Positions 33,339-41,235 of a DNA stretch of 55,944 nucleotides are shown here, one piece after another. Made by a program: the position numbers and the translations under genes. The stretch comes from Bdellovibrionales bacterium (GTDB lineage: Bacteria > Bdellovibrionota > FAC87 > UBA2466). Under the pieces are notes generated by a model. The model did not search any database, had not been told where the DNA came from, and saw only the letters and a list, made by a program, of their open reading frames with translations. Each line of letters begins with the position of its first letter. The first letter of the stretch is position 1. Where the stretch lies: NCBI GenBank assembly GCA_009692515.1, contig SHZA01000007.1:1-55944 (forward strand), in the 5' to 3' direction.

Positions 33339-34775
33339 ATGGAGCTTTTATTATCTAACAATAGAAGATGGCTATTCTGGGGCCTTCTGGTGTCTGCAAT
33401 CGGAATCTTATTCCATCATGCCCATCAAGAGGGATTTTTCCTAGATGGATATACCTATGCAGTGTTAGGAAAAAATATTGCAGGATCTGGTAATGGGTTA
33501 GTTCCTTTTTATAATAAATTTGTTCACACGAGATTTCACGATCATATCCCCTTTGTATTTATTCTGGAGGCCCTATTTTTTAAGGTCTTCGGAGTGTCCT
33601 ACTTAACGGCTAGAGTTTTTATCGGTCTGTTTTCACTAGCACTTGTTCTTGGAATATTTGTCTATCTTCAGCACCTGAAATTATATTCACAAGCCTTTCT
33701 TTCATCCTTTTGGTTATTGGCCTCATTCCCATTTCTGAAGCAAAGTAGATTTCCGAGTCCAGATATTCCGCTCACATTTTTTTCTCTTGTTTCAGTCTAT
33801 GCTTTTTATGAGGCTGTAAGGTCGGGTCATCGAAGGTATTGGTTTGTTGCAAGCCTTGCCCTCAGCTTTGCTATGTTTTCTAAGGGGCCAATGGCGGTTT
33901 TTGTGCCGATCACCTGGTCGGTCTATCTTTTCTCATTGAGAGACTGGAAAACTTTAAAGTCATGTAGATTCTGGCTTGCTCTTATTGGAGCCACTTCTCT
34001 ATTTTGTGTATGGCCAGCCTTACTGTTTTACACCCACAATGAAGACATCTGGTTTGGCTATCTTAATCACACCTTTTTATATTCTATTAAAGAGTCAAGA
34101 GGACTGATTCACAACGATTTGGGTTTATACCTAAAACATCTATTATTGTATTGTGCTCCACAGGTGATCTTAGGTGCCTTTGCGGTCTACCGTTTTTTTA
34201 CCTCCCAACGACAAGATAACTTTGTTCAATTGAATATTATATTTGTGGCTGTGGTACTAAGCCTCTGTTCCGTAATGAAATTTAAGTACTCGCATTATAT
34301 AATGCCTGTGTATCCCTCTCTGGCCTTTTTAGCGGCATGTGGAATGATTGAACTCAAGGATTGGAATTGGAATAAAGTATTGCTGCCTATAACTTTAGTG
34401 GCAAGTCTAATATTGGTAGGAATACCGGTAACCTCTCTTAATCAGCGAGATGAAGAATTACTTAGTATTATTAAAAAACTTAAAACAGAAAATATTAATT
34501 CCAAACTTGATTGGATAAACCTTCGTGACGCCTATGGATTCTGGGAGATCTCCGGTCTTGTCGCCTTTGAGCTAGGGACTACTGTGTATCCGAGTGAAGA
34601 CAAAAGGATATCGTTTGTCTTAGCTAATACTCTAAAAACCCATAGAGCTATTGTAGTTATGAATGATTCAGAGAGTATAGATTCTACCTCTCTGCGGATA
34701 GTGGAGTCTTTGGGCCAGTACTCAAAAAAACATATTAAAGCCTACATTGTTGAAATAATACCGGACTCTTTTTAG
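33339..34775 (+). CDS. GT-C family glycosyltransferase (ArnT/PMT-like)
   Basis: A 478-residue polytopic inner-membrane protein with about ten hydrophobic segments. Following the first membrane segment, EGFFLDGYTYAVLGKNI places an Asp in the first periplasmic loop as in ArnT/PMT-type GT-C enzymes, and RFHDHIPFVFILEALFFKVFG matches their 'H.P..f.l.al...lfG' pattern. Such enzymes move a sugar from a polyprenyl phosphate carrier to lipid A, protein or glycan. The C-terminal ~100 residues are soluble. The acceptor is unknown. It starts two bases after the Omp85 stop. Confidence 0.75.
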   Translation: MELLLSNNRRWLFWGLLVSAIGILFHHAHQEGFFLDGYTYAVLGKNIAGSGNGLVPFYNKFVHTRFHDHIPFVFILEALFFKVFGVSYLTARVFIGLFSLALVLGIFVYLQHLKLYSQAFLSSFWLLASFPFLKQSRFPSPDIPLTFFSLVSVYAFYEAVRSGHRRYWFVASLALSFAMFSKGPMAVFVPITWSVYLFSLRDWKTLKSCRFWLALIGATSLFCVWPALLFYTHNEDIWFGYLNHTFLYSIKESRGLIHNDLGLYLKHLLLYCAPQVILGAFAVYRFFTSQRQDNFVQLNIIFVAVVLSLCSVMKFKYSHYIMPVYPSLAFLAACGMIELKDWNWNKVLLPITLVASLILVGIPVTSLNQRDEELLSIIKKLKTENINSKLDWINLRDAYGFWEISGLVAFELGTTVYPSEDKRISFVLANTLKTHRAIVVMNDSESIDSTSLRIVESLGQYSKKHIKAYIVEIIPDSF

Positions 34776-34819
34776 AAAATAATAATATTAAAGCCATTGT
34801 CACACGGTCGTGGTGACTA

Positions 34820-36328
34820 CTATGATTTTTTTGCAGTCCCTTTTTTCGACGTAGCACTATTAGACTGACCGGTGCTGCCGGGTCTGATCTTAATCTGTTT
34901 TCCTGGGATAATCTGAGACCGCTTTAAATGATTCCACTTAAAAAGGCTTTGAACCGTCACGTTGTATTGTTCAGAGATAGACCAGAGTGAGTCACCCTTT
35001 TGTACCGTGTGCAAAATAAACTCGGTAGAGTTGTTGTTTGTTATTTGGTTGGGTGAGGAGGAGGTCTCTCTCTTTGCTAGCTGAATTGGTTTTTTACTAC
35101 TGCGACTCCCGATCTCCTTAGGAAGTATTATGATGCTTCCAGGAATTAGAGCCTCCTTATTTCCTAGGTTATTTAAATTGGCTAAATCTTTGACCCTAAT
35201 TTTATATTTTTGCGCAATAGAGGATAGGGTATCGCCAGATTTAACTGAGATTTGAGAAGGCATATCGCCTAGCTCAATTGTGGATTTACTAGAGGCCAGA
35301 GATCTCTCAAGGAGTACCTTGGTTCCAGGTGGAATTCGGATTTCATAAGGTCCGCCTGAAGGGGGTGTGATCGATCTGGCGAATGAAGGATTTAAGTCGA
35401 GCATATCGTCTTCTGAAATATTAATCATCTTTGCAATCGATTTTAATTTAGCTGGAGCAGGCAAAGTAAAAAGCTCGAATTGTAAGGGTTCCTGATAATC
35501 GACCTCTGAAAACCCGTATTTGTTAGAATTTTTTGCAATAATAGCTGCTGCAATTAATTTAGGAACATAATCCTTGGTTTCTCTGTGGAGCATCTTAGTT
35601 TCGCAGATTCTCCAGTAATTATTAGTTTTACTTTGCTCAATGGCTCTTAAAACTTTGTATTCACCCGCATTATAAGCACTGGCAGCTAGGTACCAAGATT
35701 CAAACATTAGGTACAAATCCTTCAAATAATTGGCAGCCGCTTCGGTGCTTCGAATAGGATCTCTTCTCTCATCAACCCAAGCGTCTACCCTAAGACCGTA
35801 TCTTTTGCCGGTAGCCTTCATAAACTGCCATGGCCCCGTAGCCTTTGCCCTAGACTTGGCTCTCAAATTAAAACCACTCTCAATCAGAGCCAAATAAACT
35901 AAATCTTCGGGTAGTCCTGCTTTTTTGAATATCTGTTTCATCATAGGAATGTAGCGACTAGAACGTGATAGATATCGCTCCATGTGTCCTCGGCCCCTAC
36001 CTGTGAAGTAATCGATCCATCCCTCAACACGAGAATTCATAGTAATGGGAAAATCGTAGCGACTATTATCGTAGAGGTTTTGAGTGTTGGGATCTTCTAT
36101 TCGAATGACCTCATCGATAGTCATATTTTCGATATCGGAAGCGGAACGTGATCTTATCTCTTTTTGAAAAGGAATGATATTTTGCGTTGGGGTAGCACTT
36201 GCAATGGTAAAGTCACTAGGGGCCTCCGTTTGCTGAGTCACTAAGGGAGTTGGCCCGGTGGCACAAGATGAGATCAACACCGAAAGGATACCCATAACCG
36301 CCCATATTAGATTTGAATTGCGTTTCAT
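34820..36328 (-). CDS. mltD: Membrane-bound lytic murein transglycosylase D-like lipoprotein with two LysM domains
   Basis: A 502-residue lipoprotein. The signal peptide ends in LISSC (Cys22, lipidated). The SLT domain (~110-260) has the catalytic Glu in ALIESGFNLRAKSRAKATGP, followed by WQFMKATGKRYGL and AYNAGEYKVLRAI, diagnostic of family 1 lytic transglycosylases. Two LysM repeats follow: ISVKSGDTLSSIAQKYKI and HTVQKGDSLWSISEQYNV, which bind peptidoglycan. It cleaves the MurNAc-GlcNAc bond with 1,6-anhydro formation. The tail is Ser/Lys-rich. It converges with the glycosyltransferase gene across a 44-bp gap. Confidence 0.93.
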   Translation of the reverse strand: MKRNSNLIWAVMGILSVLISSCATGPTPLVTQQTEAPSDFTIASATPTQNIIPFQKEIRSRSASDIENMTIDEVIRIEDPNTQNLYDNSRYDFPITMNSRVEGWIDYFTGRGRGHMERYLSRSSRYIPMMKQIFKKAGLPEDLVYLALIESGFNLRAKSRAKATGPWQFMKATGKRYGLRVDAWVDERRDPIRSTEAAANYLKDLYLMFESWYLAASAYNAGEYKVLRAIEQSKTNNYWRICETKMLHRETKDYVPKLIAAAIIAKNSNKYGFSEVDYQEPLQFELFTLPAPAKLKSIAKMINISEDDMLDLNPSFARSITPPSGGPYEIRIPPGTKVLLERSLASSKSTIELGDMPSQISVKSGDTLSSIAQKYKIRVKDLANLNNLGNKEALIPGSIIILPKEIGSRSSKKPIQLAKRETSSSPNQITNNNSTEFILHTVQKGDSLWSISEQYNVTVQSLFKWNHLKRSQIIPGKQIKIRPGSTGQSNSATSKKGTAKKS

Positions 36329-36433
36329 TTACCTTCTCCTATGTGGACTTACTAAGCTCAGAAAACTAGCATAGTATAACCAACTCTTACAATAAAACGC
36401 ACTGAGGATCTCAAGAAAAAGTGGAATGAGATT

Positions 36434-36691
36434 TTAATGCAGAGAATCGTTTTTTCTTAAATGGCAACGATCAAGGAGAGAGGTCATGATTTCTCTGACA
36501 TAACTCGCGGCGGCAGCCCTTAGTTGTTCTAAATTTAAATTATTAAGATTAATATTTTTACGTTCTAGAATCTCTTTGAGCTCTTTGGTAAGCACATCGG
36601 TAGGTAACCCTGTCAATTTGACGACGTGAGTGAGTAAGGCATCACCTTTTTTACGTCGGCTAAGTAATTGTTTTTTATTTTTTTGTGGCAT
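36434..36691 (-). CDS. Small basic protein of unknown function
   Basis: An 85-residue protein with a strongly basic N-terminus (MPQKNKKQLLSRRKKGDALL) and a helical C-terminal half (LNLEQLRAAAASYVREIMTS). No signal peptide, zinc site or known motif. It sits between dnaB and mltD on the same strand. The proposed ribosome-binding site (TTAAGG) abuts the ATG, so the start is not certain. Basic composition would fit nucleic-acid binding, but this is only composition. Confidence 0.55.
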   Translation of the reverse strand: MPQKNKKQLLSRRKKGDALLTHVVKLTGLPTDVLTKELKEILERKNINLNNLNLEQLRAAAASYVREIMTSLLDRCHLRKNDSLH

Positions 36692-36755
36692 CCTTAAGTC
36701 TCGAGTAAAATCGTAGCATAAGAAAAGTCAGAATGTTCTATTTTTTTTTATTATT

Positions 36756-38093
36756 TTAAATCGATTGAGTGCTTAGATTTTCAAAGGAGGTATATTGTCC
36801 TAACCAAGCTACCTTTGCAGATCCTTGGGGGCCGTTACGATGCTTTTTAATAATGAATTCTGCCATACTCACAGATCCTGGCTGTGGATTTTCAATATCA
36901 TCTCGATGAATGAATAAAATGATATCGGCATCCTGCTCAATCGCGCCCGACTCTCTAAGATCGGCTAGCATAGGTCGTTTGTCAGGACGACTTTCAATCT
37001 GGCGATTTAGCTGTGAGAGAGCTAATACAGGCACATTCAATTCCTTGGCTAAGGCCTTTAAAGAACGCGAAATATCGGCGATTACCTTTTCTCTATGATC
37101 ATTTTTATTGGTGGCACCCATAATCTGAAGGTAGTCGACCACAATAAGACCAATGTCACCCAGTTCACTTTTTATCTTCCGTGCTTTACTTCTCATTTCT
37201 AAGACGGTGAGAGAGGGCGTATCGTCAATGTAAATAGGCGCTTCAGAAAGTCTTCCCGCACCTCGGGTGAGGCGGTCCCAATCCTGTTCACTTAATTTAC
37301 CAGTTCTTAATTTTGTGGAATCTACCTTTCCTTCGGCCGCGAGTAATCTAGAAACGATCTGCTCCTTCGCCATTTCAAGAGAGAAAAAGACAACCGGAGC
37401 CTTGGTATGAGTCGCCGCATGTCGAGTGACTCCTAATGAAAAACTAGTTTTTCCCATTCCAGGACGGCAGGCCACAATAATAAGATCCGATTTCTGAAAT
37501 CCCTGTGTGATTTTATCTAAATCAACAAAACCGGAGGGGACTCCAGTAAGTTGTCCTTGATTTTCAAATCTTTTTTCAAGCTCTTTAAAGGCATCTTTAA
37601 CGATATCTCTTAGAGGAATTAAGCTTCTGGATTGTTTGGAACTAGAAAGAGCAAAAATTTTCTTTTCTGCGTAGTCTAAAACCTCTTCAGTACTTTCACC
37701 CGGGTCTAGCCCTCGGCTTGAAATATCATTACAGGCGGTGACTAAGTTTCGTTTGATAGCTTGGTCGCGAATTAATTTAGCATGATATTCGGCATTTAAA
37801 GCGGTGGGGACCCTTTCTAAAAGTTCGGCTAAGTAAGCCGCCCCTCCGACCTCTTCATAAACTCCGAGGGATTTCATCTTGGAGGTGAGGGTGACAATAT
37901 CGATCGGTTGGCTGTGGGAAATTAACTCCACCATGGTTCCAAATATTTTTCCATGAGAGGGTCGATAAAAATCTTCGGCAGAGAGAAACTCAATCACCTT
38001 ATGAAAGACCTGGTTATCAATTAAGATACTACCAAGGACAGACTGTTCAGCCTCCAGGTTTTGTGGGGGCAATTTGGAATTAAATTGATTCAT
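36756..38093 (-). CDS. dnaB: Replicative DNA helicase DnaB
   Basis: DnaB is the hexameric 5'-3' helicase at replication forks. The 445-residue protein has the N-terminal primase-interacting domain (PPQNLEAEQSVLGSILIDN) and the RecA-like motor with Walker A ACRPGMGKTS (208-217) and Walker B IGLIVVDYLQIMG. It also has SQLNRQIESRPDKRPMLADL with the arginine finger region. Full normal length and no intein. First of a minus-strand run with the small basic protein and mltD. Confidence 0.97.
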   Translation of the reverse strand: MNQFNSKLPPQNLEAEQSVLGSILIDNQVFHKVIEFLSAEDFYRPSHGKIFGTMVELISHSQPIDIVTLTSKMKSLGVYEEVGGAAYLAELLERVPTALNAEYHAKLIRDQAIKRNLVTACNDISSRGLDPGESTEEVLDYAEKKIFALSSSKQSRSLIPLRDIVKDAFKELEKRFENQGQLTGVPSGFVDLDKITQGFQKSDLIIVACRPGMGKTSFSLGVTRHAATHTKAPVVFFSLEMAKEQIVSRLLAAEGKVDSTKLRTGKLSEQDWDRLTRGAGRLSEAPIYIDDTPSLTVLEMRSKARKIKSELGDIGLIVVDYLQIMGATNKNDHREKVIADISRSLKALAKELNVPVLALSQLNRQIESRPDKRPMLADLRESGAIEQDADIILFIHRDDIENPQPGSVSMAEFIIKKHRNGPQGSAKVAWLGQYTSFENLSTQSI

Positions 38094-38148
38094 GTGAGTT
38101 TCTTATTTCAAATAAAATAGGCTACGGCAATGACCTTGCAATAATTAA

Positions 38149-39339
38149 TTAGCTCGTAGATTGGGGCAGTGCGCCAATCTGTGTGGGCAGGGAGCCCTCA
38201 TCTTCAGTTCCTATTAAACGAGTGACCGAAGACTGATACCTCGAAAGGTGGGTATTGGCAGTATTAAAGACGGTCTGTGCCTTTTCTAAAGAGTTTCCAA
38301 CCTCTAAAAAACGACCTTCAAAGTTTTTAAAATGCTGCTGAGATTTTTTAATTTCTAAAATGGTCTTTTCTACCCCTTTGGCCATGTCGTAGTAACTTCG
38401 CGATAAGGCTAGCGAGTGAAGTGTGATTGAAAGAGTGTTGGGAGAGACGGCAAAAATTTTAAGTTTGGCAAGATCCTCACAAAGCTTTAAATTTTTTAGA
38501 ATTTCAAAATAAAGGGTTTCACTGGGAACAAAGAGAAGGGCTAGTTCCGTCGTGCCATGCTCTGGATGAATATATTTATCGCGAATACTTTTTGCGAGAC
38601 CCTTCATCACATCGGAAAGATTTTTTCTGGCTACCTCAAGTTTTAAAGGGTCATTGGTTTCAAATAAGGGAAGCACCTGTTCTCTCGGGAATTTACTATC
38701 AATGGGAAGTACTTTAGTAGGATATTTAATCACGGCATCTACCCGCTCTGCAGATCCTGGAACGATTCGATATTGCAATTCAAAAGCATCCTGCGGTAAT
38801 AGATCGGTGAGTAATTGTTCTAAAATAGCCTCTCCAAAATTGCCTCTCAAATGAGGGAGTTTTAGCAGATTATTAAGATCATTAATCGATTGTCCCACTG
38901 TATTTAAATTCTGTAACTGCAGCTCAGCCTGTTTCAAGTGGGTTTGAATCTTTTCGAAATGTAAAAAACCATCTTTAAGGTTTTGTTCTAATTTGGTTCC
39001 CACACTCAGAGAGAGAGAGGTTAATTGTTGGTCCAATCGTTGATCAATGTGAGCCACCTTTTGTTCAAGAATTAAGGTGGTATTAGCCAGCCCTGCCTGC
39101 ATCTCTTTACGGCTGTTCTGAATCGCATCCTGTATTTCAGTTCGTTGCGAGGTGCTCTGTAAATCGTAGGTTTTTTCAAATTCCTTTTGTGAAAGTAGTA
39201 TGTTTCGTTGCAGCCCTTCAACGGAGTCTTGGAGTAGTTTAAAACCGGAACCCAATTGATTTTGATTAGATTTATGAAATACAGAAAAAAGAAGGAATAA
39301 AAGACCCACACACAAAATAGAGGCGACTATCCAAATCAT
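38149..39339 (-). CDS. rmuC: RmuC-family DNA recombination protein
   Basis: A 396-residue protein with an N-terminal membrane segment (MIWIVASILCVGLLFLLFSV), a coiled coil of about 130 residues, and a C-terminal RmuC domain (nuclease-like). Family signatures include HLRGNFGEAILEQLLTD, LPIDSKFPREQVLPLFE and LFVPSETLYFEIL. RmuC was identified as limiting inversion at short inverted repeats; the mechanism is not established. The domain order and length match the family. Confidence 0.9.
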   Translation of the reverse strand: MIWIVASILCVGLLFLLFSVFHKSNQNQLGSGFKLLQDSVEGLQRNILLSQKEFEKTYDLQSTSQRTEIQDAIQNSRKEMQAGLANTTLILEQKVAHIDQRLDQQLTSLSLSVGTKLEQNLKDGFLHFEKIQTHLKQAELQLQNLNTVGQSINDLNNLLKLPHLRGNFGEAILEQLLTDLLPQDAFELQYRIVPGSAERVDAVIKYPTKVLPIDSKFPREQVLPLFETNDPLKLEVARKNLSDVMKGLAKSIRDKYIHPEHGTTELALLFVPSETLYFEILKNLKLCEDLAKLKIFAVSPNTLSITLHSLALSRSYYDMAKGVEKTILEIKKSQQHFKNFEGRFLEVGNSLEKAQTVFNTANTHLSRYQSSVTRLIGTEDEGSLPTQIGALPQSTS

Positions 39340-39385
39340 GGCGAGAATATAGCAGCCGATAATCCTCTACGCCATGCTAAAAGAC

Positions 39386-41188
39386 CTAAACAATTTGACG
39401 CTTCATGTAATTGATGGTGGAGGGTAACCTATGAATCATGTATTCATTTTCCATCTTCATTCTAGGCAACACTAGCTCTGCAAAATTCAAAATAAGCTCT
39501 CTTCTAGCGGTATCCCCTGCCGGTAGATGGTCACTTAAAGACTTAAGAGCATAATAATCGCTCGTAATCCTAGCTAGCCGTTCGGCCACTAAAAAAGGAT
39601 AGGTGAGATCCGTTTTTGAGGTTAAAAGATTTAATGAAAAGTCCTTTAAAAATTGTTGAATATTAGAATGTTTTAGCGAATCGATATCCGATTTAAATTT
39701 ATCTTTTAAAATACTCATCAAAATAGATTTAATCGCGAGGTTTAATTCATTTCTACCCTTCAAAAGATTCGCTTTAATAGGATCTCTTGTTATTTTCGCC
39801 TCTGCCCATGCTCCTGCTAGCGACCCTAAAAATCCAGTGGCATTCACTGCGACATCTTTTAAAGTATCTTTTAAAACCATTAACGATTGGATCTGTGAAG
39901 TCCCTTCATAAATCGGATAGATAATAGTTTCTCGTAGTAATCTCTCTACTGGATAATCTTTACAAACTCCATAGCCACCAAAAAGTTGAACCGCATTTCT
40001 TGAAATCGTAATAGCCTTTTCGCAGCAATAATATTTACACAGGGGTGTGAGTCGACGATAACGTTTTCTCCATTTTTTAAAGGCCTTATCATCACCCTGT
40101 TTTTTTGCAACTCTCATTAAGTCAAACGACATCGCGCCTTCATTCACTAAAGCGCGCATCGCGGAAATTTCCATCTCCATTTCATAAATCATATCGGCTA
40201 CCATCGGGTGCTGAAAAATGGGTTTTCCCATAGTGATTCTCTGCTTAGCATAGTTTTTAGCCTCTTCTAAAGAAGCGCAGGCAATCCCAGTAGCTAAAGC
40301 AGCCATAGCTAAGCGTGCATCGTTCATCAAATCCAACATCACCTTAAAACCCTCTCCTTCAGGTCCTAAAAGTTCTCCTATTGAATTTTCAAAAACGATC
40401 TCGCAGGTAGGTGAAGCATGAAGGCAAACCTTTTCCTCAATTCGAGTCACTCGGTAGTTATCTTTTTCACCGATTTTTCTTGGGATAATAAGAACCGATA
40501 AGCCTTCAAGGCCTTTGCTAGTAGGATCTGTTCTCGCTAAGGCAAAGGTGACATCTCCGGAACCACTGGTGATGAAGATTTTATTTCCGTTAACAATATA
40601 TTGATCCCCTACACGTTTAGCGGAGGTTCTTAATTGCCCAAGATCAGAACCCGCACTGGGCTCTGTGAGTGCCATCGAAGTTTTCCATTCTAGAGAAAGT
40701 AGTTTGGGTAAAATGCGTGTTTTCTGTTCCTCAGTACCCCAGGTTTCTACAAAGGGAACCATAGAGTAGGCCGCTACCGTGAGTGCGGTATTAGGGCAAG
40801 CATGGGCCAGTATTTCTAAGGCCATTGCCTGTACCGATTGGGGCAGATTAAACCCATTATTAGCTCTACTGGCTAAACCACTGAAAACGCCGAGCTCTAC
40901 TAGGCGTTTAATATTTTCCTCTAGAGGCGCAGGTAGGATGACCTCACCCTCTTTTAAATGGGCTCCTATACGGTCAACGGCCTCGGCCTGTGGGCGAATA
41001 ACGGTTCCAGCTAATTTGCCTAATTCCTCAAGCACTCCATAATAAAACTCCATGGCCTCCTCTGGAGATTTGAAAAAGTTTTTTTCTCCAAAAGCCTCTT
41101 CAAGTGGAACTGCTAGTTTAGAAAGTTCACAGTATTTTTTTAGTTGTTCAATGCGGTCGGGAAAATCGGTGAAAAGATTTTGTGCCAT
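39386..41188 (-). CDS. Acyl-CoA dehydrogenase
   Basis: An FAD flavoenzyme that introduces a trans-2,3 double bond into acyl-CoA in beta-oxidation. The 600-residue protein from the ATG at 41188 (AGGAG seven bases upstream) carries the FAD-binding signatures MALTEPSAGSDLGQLRTSAK and FITSGSGDVTFALAR, then QLFGGYGVCKDYPVERLLRE and IYEGTSQIQ, whose Glu is the catalytic base. It is about 200 residues longer than short/medium-chain members, with an extra C-terminal helical domain as in the FadE-like groups. Chain-length specificity is not clear. No electron-transfer flavoprotein genes are nearby. Confidence 0.93.
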   Translation of the reverse strand: MAQNLFTDFPDRIEQLKKYCELSKLAVPLEEAFGEKNFFKSPEEAMEFYYGVLEELGKLAGTVIRPQAEAVDRIGAHLKEGEVILPAPLEENIKRLVELGVFSGLASRANNGFNLPQSVQAMALEILAHACPNTALTVAAYSMVPFVETWGTEEQKTRILPKLLSLEWKTSMALTEPSAGSDLGQLRTSAKRVGDQYIVNGNKIFITSGSGDVTFALARTDPTSKGLEGLSVLIIPRKIGEKDNYRVTRIEEKVCLHASPTCEIVFENSIGELLGPEGEGFKVMLDLMNDARLAMAALATGIACASLEEAKNYAKQRITMGKPIFQHPMVADMIYEMEMEISAMRALVNEGAMSFDLMRVAKKQGDDKAFKKWRKRYRRLTPLCKYYCCEKAITISRNAVQLFGGYGVCKDYPVERLLRETIIYPIYEGTSQIQSLMVLKDTLKDVAVNATGFLGSLAGAWAEAKITRDPIKANLLKGRNELNLAIKSILMSILKDKFKSDIDSLKHSNIQQFLKDFSLNLLTSKTDLTYPFLVAERLARITSDYYALKSLSDHLPAGDTARRELILNFAELVLPRMKMENEYMIHRLPSTINYMKRQIV

Positions 41189-41235
41189 GCCAGTCTCCTG
41201 ATTGGCACTAATGGTAACTTTTAGAAAAGAAAAAC

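Noticed and set aside
34776..34819. Hairpin GTCAC...GTGAC followed by T residues in the convergent gap
   Set aside because: The inner stem does not close well, so I do not call a terminator, though weak bidirectional termination is possible.
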